Source: Oscillospiraceae bacterium
Lineage (GTDB): Bacteria > Bacillota > Clostridia > Oscillospirales > Acutalibacteraceae
DNA length: 64,000 nt
Direction: 5' to 3'
Assembly (NCBI GenBank): GCA_902769255.1
Contig: CACXOM010000012.1
Location: 24,161-88,160, forward strand
Below, piece by piece: positions 23,829 to 32,948 of the stretch. The translations under genes and the position numbers were made by a program. Positions within the stretch are counted from its first letter, which is position 1; each line of letters opens with the position of its first letter. The notes beneath the pieces were generated by a model. The model had not been told where the DNA came from. It ran no database searches and worked only from the letters and a program-made list of their open reading frames with translations.

Positions 23829-24074
23829 CTATTTATGCGGGTTTTGGGGATTTTGTACCTTACATATGTCACCCCACGCCGCATCGAATGACAGGGCGAC
23901 TTTTTTCTCTGTTTGATAAGTGCGGTAAATCGGCAGTTTTTTGCCTTGTGTGGTTGCAGTCAGCGTTTTGTCCCAGCCGGTTGCCGTGAAAACGGCTGCC
24001 GCCAGCACAACAACCGCCAAAAGCGTAGCGATTACGGTTTTTTTACTGAGCGTTATGTAACAAAATTTGCGCAT
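23829..24074 (-). pseudogene. Truncated sporulation polysaccharide deacetylase (PdaB-like)
   Basis: 81 residues with an N-terminal signal-anchor (about 10-32), then the run-up to the NodB domain. The first catalytic motif VALSFDAAWG (about 59-68) is reached, after which the protein ends in unrelated DICKVQNPQNPHK. Intact PdaB-type proteins are about 250 residues. ATG with AAAAGGTGA upstream indicates a once functional gene. The break at about 23,875 fits insertion of the mobile island; the missing C-terminal part would be expected left of the window. Confidence 0.75.
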
Positions 24075-24230
24075 AAAATCACCTTTTTAAAAATATTTTG
24101 CTAAATTATATTCGCAAAAACAAGTCCAAAATTCGCAAAAATTGCAAAATTTTGCTTATCAATTCACTATTAAACTTATTTACAAACGACAACGCTTTGA
24201 TAAATATGATTTTTGGCAAATAAAATTAGC

Positions 24231-24262
24231 AAAACAGCCTGCTTTTTAGCAGGCTGTTTTTT
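24231..24262. terminator. Terminator downstream of the cellulase gene
   Basis: Stem AAAACAGCCTGC/GCAGGCTGTTTT with a 6-nt loop, bidirectional by sequence. The rest of 24075-24321 is AT-rich and holds only the deacetylase promoter region. Confidence 0.75.
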
Positions 24263-24350
24263 AGAAAGGTTATGAAAAAACACAATAGTATTAAAATATC
24301 ATTATTTGTAGAGCGGTTATTTTAATCCCACAAATCATCACCCGAAGGGT

Positions 24351-26738
24351 CTAATGCCTCTTCATAAAAGGACGCCCATTTGTCAACTTTTTCAGCGTTA
24401 GCGAGATACAATTCGCTGTTTTATTGTCGTTTTTAAACATATAAGCGACAAAACCTAATGAGCGAGCAGAATCTTTATTATAATCAGCATAAACAATTGT
24501 TGTGTTGTTTTTGCTGTCGGTTATTTTAGCGTAGCCACGGGCAACAAAATATCTTAAAATATTACCGCTTTTTTGGTTTTGCGTGGTACTTTCTCTAATA
24601 TTAACAATTGAGCCTACAATTCCGCTAAACGTACCCTCTTCATAATATTCATTCGAAGTATATTTTACATCGGCATATCGATCGGCAGCTAAATCAAAAC
24701 TTAACTCATTTTCACCAAGATAATCGTAAGGAGCAATAAGCGTTCCGAGTTCTACTGTGTAGCCTGCGTTTTTAAGTTGCAAGATTTTATCTTTATCAAC
24801 CCCAGTATAAAAACGAAGACCCGAACGACTATTCAATCTTATTGAAGCACCGACTTGAGTTGACATTTCGATATTTGTATCAATCGGCTGTGTGGTCGGC
24901 TCGGTCGGTTCTGTCGGCTCGGTTGAAGAAGGTTCAGTCGGCTCGGTAGTTTGAGTCGGGTTAGTCGGGTCAGGATTAGTTTCAAAAGAAACATAATGAT
25001 ACATTGTAGGAATAATTGTTCCGTCATTAACTAAATCATAAAGTTGGTCATAAGTCTTTGATTGCTGGTTATCATAAATTGTTACACTGATTTTGTAAAC
25101 ATTGCTCGGCATTTTAACCGCGCCATTTTTTGATACAGTAGCAACGTTGCAAACTCTGTTGCCATTTTCGTCGTAACCTCTAAGTAACAAATCATATCTT
25201 GTACCGGTTGACGAAGTGAAATAATAATATTCGTTCGGTGTAACATCAATTTTATTTGTGTAACAAATTCTTGTGGTTGCGGTGCTTACATAATTACCGT
25301 TATTATAATCATAACCGCCGTTTCTTAATGCTCCGCCGTATGTTGAAAGCAATTCATCGCCTGTTGCAACATATTTTTGCAAGCCGTCGCCGATTTTATC
25401 TAACCAATAGTTACCGTCAACCTGCTCTGCATAATATGTTGTGCCGAGTGCTTTAAACTGCGACCAAGCAGTAGAAGTCCAAGCAGTTGGAACAACGGTG
25501 TTAAGAATTTTATAGTTTACGCCGTCATCACTTACAAATTGAGTAAGCAAGCCGTCATCTGCACCATTGATTAAATAATAACCTTGGTTTGAACTTGATT
25601 TAGTTAACGAAGTAATTTGCTTTTCTGATGTGATAATCAAATATTTTCCGCCAAATGCGCTTGTTGAATCAGCGCTGTAAAGTTTCATCCAATTAGGTTG
25701 CGCACTTGATGTTAACGAAAGAATTTCGCTTTGTGTAAGTGTAGGATAAGTTTCGCTCGAACCTACAAATTTTGCAAATGCAGATGATGCTGCTCTTAAA
25801 TAATATCTGTTTGTAATACCATAATCAGCTGCACCGTTATCCCAGAAGAAGCAAGAAGTGTTGTATTGATGTGAATAGTTGTAAAGGTCTTGCATTGCTG
25901 TATCTTCTTCAGCGCTGTATGCTGCTTTGCCTGACAAACCGATTTCATCAAGAGTTGCACCCATGCCGTAAGTATTTTTAATATTTTTAATGCTGTTTAC
26001 TGCACCGCTCATTGAATTAGAGTAGTCGTGAGACGATAAAATAATTTTATCATTGTAAACATCGTTTACTGTATCTGCCGCTTTAACTGTGTTGACAGCG
26101 TCTTCATTAGTCATAAAACTTACGCCGCCGTAGTTAGGAATAACCAAAAATCTCTTATCGTTATTTCCGCCCTGCGAGCGAATTTGCTGAATAAATGCAG
26201 CAGCAACTTCAGCGGCATAACCCATTCTTGTGGCAGAAGTTGTCATTGAACCTGTTTCATCGGCAACTTCGTTGTAAGGCTCAAACATAAGCCTTGAGCC
26301 GTAATTTTTAAATTTTTCGCCAACCTGTCCCCAAATATTATCTAAATATCTTATTGTTTGTTGTAAATATGTTTCGCCAGAAGTGCCTGCGGTTGTTCGG
26401 CTGAATCTTTCAGGGTTTACAGAGTTATTTGAGCAAGCGCCGTCGTGGTGAGTGTTGATTATACAATACATACCGTATTTAATAATCCAGTCAACAACCT
26501 GTTGAACTCTGTTAATAAACTCTTCGTTGATAACGCCGTTGTACCAAAGCTTTCTGCGTTCATCAATATTTGCATAATAAACTGATTTATCTACTATTTC
26601 CCCATTGTAAGTTTTGCCGTTTAATTCGCCGGTGTATTCAAGCATATTAAACCAAGTTACAGGAACTCGAACAGCCTGAACACCGCTTTCGGCTAAATAT
26701 TTAATGTAATCTTCGGTAACTTCAACATTACCTGCCAA
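24351..26738 (-). pseudogene. GH5 cellulase, main body (frameshifted)
   Basis: Glycoside hydrolase family 5 endoglucanase body. It has AVRVPVTWF, NTHHDG, acid/base Glu in FEPYNEV and nucleophile Glu in TLDEIGLSG. A ricin/fascin-like middle (about 340-560) follows, then a Thr/Glu/Pro linker (about 605-640) and a C-terminal beta-rich domain typical of secreted Ruminococcus proteins. The N-terminal signal peptide and the GYNLGN motif are in another frame upstream (see next entry). The C-terminus is also shifted: changing one base near 24,425 would continue as NSELYLANAEK ... DDLWD to a stop at 24322. Both shifts lie at short homopolymers. It secretes and degrades cellulose or glucan if intact. 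Confidence 0.8.
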
Positions 26739-26773
26739 AGTTTCTTTATATTTAATATGGTCTTGAATATTCG

Positions 26774-27013
26774 CTATCGCAGGACGTGTATAATTGTTTC
26801 GAAGTTCAGTTGTTTCAAAAACATTACCAAGATTATAACCCGTTTCATTTTTTCTGAAAAAGCGATTGAAGAAAGCCCCTCATCAAAATCGCTTGTGTCA
26901 GTAAGCAAACTGCTGTCGGGTGAAATGGTAGTTGCGCTTGTTGTTACAGCGCTAACACCTACAACCGACAACAAAACTGCAATTGACAAAATAAAAGATA
27001 AAAGTTTTTTCAT
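26774..27013 (-). pseudogene. GH5 cellulase, signal peptide fragment
   Basis: 79 residues. A clear Sec signal peptide (MKKLLSFILSIAVLLSVVGVSA) and short spacer run to FSEKMKR, then wrong-frame sequence. Adding one G to the GGG near 26,838 restores MKRGYNLGN, the standard GH5 start, and joins it to the main body. Together they form an enzyme of about 890 residues. ATG preceded by GAGGTGA. Confidence 0.8.
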
Positions 27014-27075
27014 AAAATCACCTCACGTTGTTATATAAAAATCATATAATATTTTTTAATATTTTTCAATTGCAT

Positions 27076-27119
27076 ATTTTGTCAAAATATATTGCGTTTT
27101 TCGTCAAAATGTGTATAAT
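27076..27119 (+). promoter_or_regulatory. araC promoter with direct-repeat operator
   Basis: Two direct repeats TTTTGTCAAAATAT and TTTCGTCAAAATGT with GTCAAAAT at 27081 and 27103 (22-bp step, two helical turns), the usual form of an AraC-family site. -10 TATAAT is at 27114-27119 and a weak -35 TTGCGT at 27092-27097. It sits between araC and the divergent cellulase. Confidence 0.65.
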
Positions 27120-27143
27120 AGAAATTAGAAAGGCGGTATAGTT

Positions 27144-27980
27144 ATGAGAGCAAGAGGTTTTTATCAACCTGATTTGGAAATTGAATATCAAAAATATGAC
27201 CGTCCCCGTTCAAAAAGTTTAAAAAACTGTTATACCGAAACTAAAAAAGGTTTTTATCAAATTGTTTTTGCTTTATCGGGCAAATTTCGAGCAAGTTTTA
27301 GCGGAAAAAGCGTTGAATTAAATCAAGGCGAATTTGTAATAGCAGGTAAAAATGATTATTTAAAATATCACCGTTTAACTTCAACCGCCGAAAGTCTGGT
27401 AATTCATATTCATCCCTCTGTTTTTTCTAAAGATGAAACAAGCGAATTTTCAGAAGCTTTTGACGAACTGCCAGCAAACACCTTTTTAAATTCAAACAGT
27501 TTTGACAATAATATTTGCATTGAAACGCTTTTTCTTTTTAAAGAGGCGCTTTTTAACAGATATTCAAGAGCTTATATGCTAACACGGTTAAAATCAATTT
27601 TTTGCGAAATTGATATTTTTTACCGAAAAACCAACAAAATTCATATTTATGATAAAGAGAACATTGCCGTTGACTTGATTGAATATGTAAATCAAAATTT
27701 TACAGAGCATTTGACTTTAAAAACTTTGAGAGAAAGGTTTTTTATAAGCGACAGTTCAATAAACCGAATTTTTAAAAATATGAGCGGAATGACCTTTGTA
27801 ACATATTTAAATAATGTTAGAATTCAAAATATTAAAAGCATTGTTTCACAAAACAACATAACAATTTCAAAAGCGGCAGAAATGAGCGGTTTTTCAAATT
27901 ATTCAACCTTTTACCGAGCTTATAAAAAGCTTTATAATAGGCCGCCAAATTTTACATCGCCATCTGCCGAAAAAATTTAA
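27144..27980 (+). CDS. AraC-family transcriptional regulator
   Basis: 278 residues. A cupin-like N-terminal sensing domain (about 1-150) precedes a C-terminal double HTH (about 175-275), with LRERFFISDSSINRIFKNMSG and the second helix ISKAAEMSGFSNYSTFYRAYKK. It is divergent from the GH5 cellulase and has a direct-repeat operator between them, so it probably controls the cellulase and itself in response to a sugar ligand. ATG start with AAAGGCGG 9 nt upstream. Confidence 0.9.
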   Translation: MRARGFYQPDLEIEYQKYDRPRSKSLKNCYTETKKGFYQIVFALSGKFRASFSGKSVELNQGEFVIAGKNDYLKYHRLTSTAESLVIHIHPSVFSKDETSEFSEAFDELPANTFLNSNSFDNNICIETLFLFKEALFNRYSRAYMLTRLKSIFCEIDIFYRKTNKIHIYDKENIAVDLIEYVNQNFTEHLTLKTLRERFFISDSSINRIFKNMSGMTFVTYLNNVRIQNIKSIVSQNNITISKAAEMSGFSNYSTFYRAYKKLYNRPPNFTSPSAEKI

Positions 27981-27990
27981 AAGTTAAAAT

Positions 27991-28028
27991 AAAAAACTGC
28001 TTCGTTTTGCGAAGCAGTTAATTTTTTT
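27991..28028. terminator. Bidirectional terminator between araC and the ZIP transporter
   Basis: Perfect 10-bp stem AACTGCTTCG/CGAAGCAGTT with a 5-nt loop, A run before and T run after. Confidence 0.85.
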
Positions 28029-28029
28029 A

Positions 28030-28755
28030 TTAAAACACCAAACAACTTATCATTACCAGCAAAAAGCCTGCCACACCGCCGATAATTGACGGCAAAATCG
28101 GTTTTGTTCTTACAATATGCGGTATCAGTTCCGCAAAAACAATGTAAATAATCATACCAAGCGCAATTAAAACAAGCGAGTTTTGCACATTCTGCGTCAT
28201 CGCCTCGCCAATAAAAGCCATAAGCAAACCGCCTATAAAAGTAGAAATTGTTACAAGTGCTAAAACAAGCAAGGTTTTTTTGGTTTTAGAATTCTTTTGC
28301 AAAGTCGAGCAAATCAACATTCCCATAGGAATATTGTGAAGCGAAATACCGACAGCGAAAACAATTCCTTGCGAAATATCGCTCGATAAAGTGTAAACAC
28401 TCATACCCTCAACAATATTGTGCAAAATAACCGCAAGCGCCGAAATTAAGCCAATATGAGCGGCGTTTTCTTTATCGTGATTTGAATGTGTATCGTGGTG
28501 GTCGGGAATAAATAAATCAAGCACTTTTAAAATTAAAACACCGACTAAAACGAAAACTACTGTAAAATACCAGTTTTTCTTTGTTGTAAACTCGTAAATG
28601 TCGGGCAAAAAATCAAAAATCATTAACGACAACAGCGAGCCCGCCGCAATTGCAATTGAAAGTTGCTCGATTATATGCGGATTTTTAGAAACTTTTATTA
28701 CCGCTGCGCCTAAAAAACACGAAAAACCGGCGAGAAATGTTATAAGTAATGGCAT
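28030..28755 (-). CDS. ZIP-family metal ion transporter
   Basis: 241 residues with about seven to eight membrane helices. It has a His-rich cytosolic loop (DHHDTHSNHD, about 84-93) and the ZIP metal-path motifs HNIVEG (about 113) and HNIPMG (about 141). It imports zinc or a similar divalent cation into the cytosol. ATG start with AAGGAG upstream. It is last in a minus-strand run with 10-14 nt gaps, so probably co-transcribed with the two genes before it. Confidence 0.88.
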   Translation of the reverse strand: MPLLITFLAGFSCFLGAAVIKVSKNPHIIEQLSIAIAAGSLLSLMIFDFLPDIYEFTTKKNWYFTVVFVLVGVLILKVLDLFIPDHHDTHSNHDKENAAHIGLISALAVILHNIVEGMSVYTLSSDISQGIVFAVGISLHNIPMGMLICSTLQKNSKTKKTLLVLALVTISTFIGGLLMAFIGEAMTQNVQNSLVLIALGMIIYIVFAELIPHIVRTKPILPSIIGGVAGFLLVMISCLVF

Positions 28756-28765
28756 TGAAACTCCT

Positions 28766-29446
28766 TTATAATTTGTAAATTCCGCTTTTGGTAAGCACTA
28801 TTTCGTTTGAATCAACTTTAATATATTTTTCAACCGGCTCGTTAAATTCAAACATTTTTTGAATTGTATATGTATCTAAATCCATTGTTTGCACAACACC
28901 GCTGTTTTGCGAGGTTATTACAATTGAATTGTCGATTGCAAAAAGCCCGTAAGGCTCTTTAATATCGCCGCCGACACCCGAACTTATTTTAAATTCCTGA
29001 CGCATTGAGTTTGCGTTATAGCGAATAAGCGTGTTTGAATCAGGATAAGAACACCAAATTTTATCGCCTGCAACTACCGCATCGGCAGGTGAATAGCCTT
29101 TATATTTCAAACTGCCTTTCCATTTAAAACGGCAGTTGTAATCATAAACTTTCGCAATTCCGTTTTTGCCTATAATAACCATTCCAAGATTAGGCGGAAA
29201 AACGGTTATAATGTTGATATAATCTTCAATTTCCGCTTTTAAAAAGTCGGTATGATTGGTAAAAACATTGTTAAGGTAAGCACCTTTTGTAATCATATCG
29301 GTAATGCCTGTGTCAAAACTGTGTTTGTGAAAGGCAATAATTCTTTTGTCAACGCCCTCAATTTCTTCTTTGTGAATTTCTGCAAAAACAAACCCTCTGT
29401 TACAAGGGAAAATTGAAACCGCTTCATTTTCAAAAATTTTTTTCAT
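28766..29446 (-). CDS. Hypothetical protein, possible beta-propeller
   Basis: 226 residues without signal peptide or membrane helix. It has repeated short beta-strand patterns such as GMVIIGKNGIAKVYD, GDKIWCSYPDSNTLIRYN and DNSIVITSQNSGVVQTMD, spaced about 40-50 residues apart, as in small propeller-type proteins. Function unknown. It is 14 nt after the HAD phosphatase gene and 10 nt before the ZIP gene in the transcription direction. ATG with AGGAGTCGG upstream. Confidence 0.6.
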   Translation of the reverse strand: MKKIFENEAVSIFPCNRGFVFAEIHKEEIEGVDKRIIAFHKHSFDTGITDMITKGAYLNNVFTNHTDFLKAEIEDYINIITVFPPNLGMVIIGKNGIAKVYDYNCRFKWKGSLKYKGYSPADAVVAGDKIWCSYPDSNTLIRYNANSMRQEFKISSGVGGDIKEPYGLFAIDNSIVITSQNSGVVQTMDLDTYTIQKMFEFNEPVEKYIKVDSNEIVLTKSGIYKL

Positions 29447-29460
29447 TTTCCGACTCCTTA

Positions 29461-30108
29461 TCAGTCTATTAATTTAGCAACATCTTTCGGCGTTTTGGCT
29501 ATTGCCGAAACACCAAAACGCAACAACTCTTCTTTGCTGCCGAAACCATATAAAACGCCGATACATTCAATACCTGTTTGATTTGCGCCCAAAGCATCGT
29601 TTTCAGTATCGCCGACTAAAACACATTCTTCTAAATTTTTAACATTTAACTTTTCTATTGCCCTTGTTAAAACCTCTTTTTTCGAGTTGTCGCCACCGTT
29701 TTGATTTGAGCCCGAAATAACCGAAAAATAATCGCTCAATCCGTAATTTTCAATAATAAGTTTTGCAAAAACTTCGGGTTTTGAGGTAGCAACCGCAAGC
29801 GTTTTTCCTCTTTGTTTTAAACTTTCAAGCATTTCTTCAACGCCGTTGTAAAGTTTGTGTAAATATGTACCTTTTTCACGGTAATATTTTCTAAAAATCT
29901 TTGTCGCAAAAAGCGCTTGCTCTTCACTTAAATTAAGATATTTTTCAAACGATTTTTCAAGTGGCGGACCAATAAATTTTCGTTTTTGTAAAACACTAAG
30001 CGGTGGAATATTCAACTCTTTTAAAGCGTTGTCAATCGAATAAAAAATTCCCTCGCTCGAGTCGACCAAAGTTCCGTCAAAATCAAAGAAAATATACTGT
30101 TTTTGCAT
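29461..30108 (-). CDS. HAD-family phosphatase (phosphoglycolate phosphatase-like)
   Basis: 215 residues. HAD motifs are complete: FFDFDGTLVDS (nucleophile and acid/base Asp), VATSKP (motif II), a Lys in motif III near PEVFAKL, and VGDTENDALGANQ (motif IV). The C1 helical cap resembles Gph/PpaX enzymes that hydrolyse small phosphate esters; the substrate is undetermined. ATG start. A 66-nt gap separates it from the chromate transporter pair upstream. Confidence 0.88.
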   Translation of the reverse strand: MQKQYIFFDFDGTLVDSSEGIFYSIDNALKELNIPPLSVLQKRKFIGPPLEKSFEKYLNLSEEQALFATKIFRKYYREKGTYLHKLYNGVEEMLESLKQRGKTLAVATSKPEVFAKLIIENYGLSDYFSVISGSNQNGGDNSKKEVLTRAIEKLNVKNLEECVLVGDTENDALGANQTGIECIGVLYGFGSKEELLRFGVSAIAKTPKDVAKLID

Positions 30109-30173
30109 TTTGACCCCCGAAAAAAGAAATACAAAGGTATTTTACCACAATTTTGCGCGCAATTCAACAAGTT

Positions 30174-30770
30174 TTAAGCAAAATTAAATACTATTCCGAC
30201 TACCGCCGAAAAGATAATGTAAACAATAGGGTGAATTTTTTTGAATATTTTTTGCAAAACAAAAATTAAAACCGCTAAAATTATTGTTTTAAAAACAAAT
30301 AAATCAAAAATATTGCCCGACTTTGAAAAAGCGTCTAAATTTATTAAAGTAATTTTCATAACACCGAGTCCGGCATAAGAAATCAGCGCCATTGAAACTG
30401 CCCGAAGCCCGTACATTGCGCCTTTTACATATTTGTTGTCGCTAAATTTTTGAAGCGCTTTTGAAACCAGCATAATCACAATTATAGCAGGGGCGATAAG
30501 TCCAACAGTCGCCACAAGTCCGCCTAAAACGCCGGCAAATTGGTTATTAAAAATGCCAAAAGCGGTTTTATAACCTGCAAAAGTCGCCATATTAACGCCA
30601 ATAGGTCCGGGCGTTGACTCTGAAACTGCAATCATATCAGAAAGTTCGCTTGTCGTAAACCAGCCGAGCCTAAGCGAAATATCTTGCAAAAACGGAATAG
30701 TAGCCATTCCACCGCCAACCGAAAAAAGCCCAACTTTAAAAAATTCATAAAAAAGTCGAAGGTAAATCAT
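30174..30770 (-). CDS. Chromate transporter half, ChrA family (second)
   Basis: 198 residues, the short ChrA type. It has FFKVGLFSVGGGMATIPFL near the N-terminus, the family PGPIGVNMATFAGYK motif and four to six helices. Overlaps the preceding half by 4 nt (ATGA type). Split ChrA pairs act together as a heterodimer for chromate or related anion efflux; the physiological substrate in gut bacteria is unclear. Confidence 0.9.
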   Translation of the reverse strand: MIYLRLFYEFFKVGLFSVGGGMATIPFLQDISLRLGWFTTSELSDMIAVSESTPGPIGVNMATFAGYKTAFGIFNNQFAGVLGGLVATVGLIAPAIIVIMLVSKALQKFSDNKYVKGAMYGLRAVSMALISYAGLGVMKITLINLDAFSKSGNIFDLFVFKTIILAVLIFVLQKIFKKIHPIVYIIFSAVVGIVFNFA

Positions 30771-31336
30771 TTTTTCTTATCTCCCGACTTTGCTTTTTTA
30801 ATAATAATTCCGGCAATTGCACCGCCGAGTACTAAAATAACGGGGGACAGCGAAAACGGCAAAAACCAAGTTGCTAAACACAAACCAAGCGACACTAAAA
30901 ACAAGCAAAATGTCGCAAAATCAACAACCGAATTTTTCCACATTTTAATAACTGCGTTCACAATCAAAACGCAAACGCAAGCGCTAATACCGCTAAGTGC
31001 ATCTTTTACATAAGGGTTATCAGCAAAACGGGTTAAAAAAATCGCAATTACAAGCAATAAAACAGTCGGTATAAAAACCATACCGAGCGTTGCAATTATT
31101 CCGCCGAAAAAACCGCGCAACTTGTTGCCTATAAAGGTAGAAACATTAACCGCAATAACGCCGGGCGTACATTGCCCGATTGCGTAATAGTCGGTCAGTT
31201 CTTTGTCGTCAGTCCAGCCCTTTTTTTCAACCAATTCTTTTGATAAAATCGGCAACATAGCGTAACCGCCGCCAAATGAAAATGCGCCGATTTTCATAAA
31301 AGTTAAAAATAAATCAAGAATTGAAACTTTTTTCAT
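30767..31336 (-). CDS. Chromate transporter half, ChrA family (first)
   Basis: 189 residues with MKIGAFSFGGGYAMLPIL and the TPGVIAVNVSTFIGNK motif parallel to its neighbour. It is the upstream partner of the split pair. It follows the sugar isomerase-like gene by 4 nt, so it is part of the same transcript. ATG start. Confidence 0.9.
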   Translation of the reverse strand: MKKVSILDLFLTFMKIGAFSFGGGYAMLPILSKELVEKKGWTDDKELTDYYAIGQCTPGVIAVNVSTFIGNKLRGFFGGIIATLGMVFIPTVLLLVIAIFLTRFADNPYVKDALSGISACVCVLIVNAVIKMWKNSVVDFATFCLFLVSLGLCLATWFLPFSLSPVILVLGGAIAGIIIKKAKSGDKKK

Positions 31337-31340
31337 AGTT

Positions 31341-32087
31341 TTATTTTAATCCTTTTAAGAATTTAATGTTTTCTTTTGCGTCTTCAAGCTCACCATCTAC
31401 GGTGCTGTCATATTCAACAATAAAATGCTCGCAACCCATAAGTTTGCCGACCCTTACGCATTTTTCAATATCAACAATACCGTTGTTTAAAAGTGAGGTT
31501 TTAAACTCTTCGCCCGACTTTTCATATTGTTTTAGGTGAAGAAAAGTTACTCTGCCGGCATATTTTCTAATATATTCTTCGGGGTCTTTACCGCTCGCCG
31601 CAATGTGAGCAAGGTCTAACTCTGTTAATAATAACATTCCCGAATTTTCTATTAAATAGTCAAAAGCGGTTTGATTGTCAACTTCAGTTTTAAACTCATC
31701 TCTGTGATTGTGATAGCCGAAAGAAATCCCGTTCATAATCAGTTTTTCGCTAATTTTTTCTAAATTTTTAGCATAAACATCAAGATTTTCTTTGGTAAAA
31801 TCATTTAACCAAGGGCAAATAATCGTGTTGCACTCAATTTCTTTTAAATAATCAATATAAAAGTCAATATTGTTAAGCAGTTTTTCGTAGCCAACATGCG
31901 TTGAAACAGGTGTAAGCCCGTAAAAGTTTAAAAGTTTTTTAAGCTTGTTTGCATCAATCAACTCAAAATGCCTATCGCAAAACTCAACGCCGTCATAGCC
32001 CATTTCGGCTAACGCTTTTAAGGTTTCTTTAATATTTTTTTCAAAAGAATTTTTTACAGAATAAATTTGAATATTGTATTTTGTCAT
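31341..32087 (-). CDS. Sugar phosphate isomerase/epimerase-like TIM barrel
   Basis: 248 residues from ATG 32087; an in-frame TTG 10 codons upstream lacks a ribosome site. It has an AP-endonuclease-2/xylose isomerase-like barrel: MGYDGVEFCDRHF, STHVGYE, GYHNHRDEF (metal His), LLTELDLAHIAASG (Glu/Asp) and FIVEYDST (Glu). Such proteins isomerise sugars or inositol derivatives; the substrate is unassigned. It is the first gene of the minus-strand cluster, divergent from the esterase gene. Confidence 0.85.
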   Translation of the reverse strand: MTKYNIQIYSVKNSFEKNIKETLKALAEMGYDGVEFCDRHFELIDANKLKKLLNFYGLTPVSTHVGYEKLLNNIDFYIDYLKEIECNTIICPWLNDFTKENLDVYAKNLEKISEKLIMNGISFGYHNHRDEFKTEVDNQTAFDYLIENSGMLLLTELDLAHIAASGKDPEEYIRKYAGRVTFLHLKQYEKSGEEFKTSLLNNGIVDIEKCVRVGKLMGCEHFIVEYDSTVDGELEDAKENIKFLKGLK

Positions 32088-32119
32088 AGTGTGAAAATCG
32101 CCTTTCGTTTTTCTCAAAA

Positions 32120-32152
32120 ACTATTTACAAAAATCTTTAAATAGTGTATAAT
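32120..32152 (+). promoter_or_regulatory. Esterase promoter overlapped by a palindrome
   Basis: TTTACA (32124-32129), 17 nt, TATAAT (32147-32152). The palindrome ACTATTTA/TAAATAGT (32120-32145) spans the -35 and spacer, an operator candidate for the divergent isomerase and esterase genes. Confidence 0.6.
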
Positions 32153-32193
32153 CAATATACAATAAATTCCGTTTAAAGTAAAGAGGTTTTTTA

Positions 32194-32934
32194 ATGAAAA
32201 TTTATCAAAATTCAAATAATGAGGCGTATATAACGCCTTATTTGCTCGAGGGTGAAAATAATCCGTGCATAATCGTCTGCCCAGGTGGCGCATATGAAGG
32301 GTTGGCGGAACACGAATATTATAACGAACTTTTTAATAAAATGGGACTTTCTGTTTTTGTTTTGCATTACAGCGTAAAACCACATTCTTATCCAAGCCAG
32401 TTTAATGATGTAAAAAGAGCGGTAAGATTTGTAAGGTATAATGCTAAGGAATTTAGAATTAATCCTAATAAAATTCTAATCGCAGGCTCTTCGGCAGGCG
32501 GTCATTTGGCGTCTTGCGCTTGGTGCTTTTGCGATGAGGGCAAAAGTGACGGCGATGAGGTTGATAAAACTTCGTCAAAAGTTGCAGGCGCAATTCTTTG
32601 CTACCCTGTAATCTCGCTTTTAGAGCATACTCACCAAGGCACAAGTGATAATTTTTCGGGCGGAAATGATGAAATAAGAGAAAAATTTTCTATTCAAAAA
32701 CACATTAAAAAAGGGCTTTCGCCCGTTTTTGTCTGGCATACGCTTACTGACCAAGCGGTCGATGTTGAAAACGTGCTTATGTTAGCCGAAAGTTGCCATA
32801 AAAACGGCGTTTCGGCTGAACTTCACATTTTCCCGTTCGGCCATCACGGCTTGGGCGAGGCAAAGGATTTTCCCCTTGTTAGCCAATGGACAACCCTTTG
32901 CAAAAATTGGCTTAAAGAGAATAAATTTATATAA
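32194..32934 (+). CDS. Alpha/beta hydrolase (esterase/lipase, acetylxylan esterase-like)
   Basis: 246 residues. It has oxyanion motif CPGGAYEGL (a variant of HGGG), nucleophile elbow GSSAGGH, acid Asp in WHTLTDQAVD and His in FPFGHHGLG, the BD-FAE/lipase pattern. It probably removes acyl groups from carbohydrate; no signal peptide, hence cytosolic. ATG start with AAAGAGG upstream. Confidence 0.88.
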   Translation: MKIYQNSNNEAYITPYLLEGENNPCIIVCPGGAYEGLAEHEYYNELFNKMGLSVFVLHYSVKPHSYPSQFNDVKRAVRFVRYNAKEFRINPNKILIAGSSAGGHLASCAWCFCDEGKSDGDEVDKTSSKVAGAILCYPVISLLEHTHQGTSDNFSGGNDEIREKFSIQKHIKKGLSPVFVWHTLTDQAVDVENVLMLAESCHKNGVSAELHIFPFGHHGLGEAKDFPLVSQWTTLCKNWLKENKFI

Positions 32935-32948
32935 ACTAAGGAAGCAAA

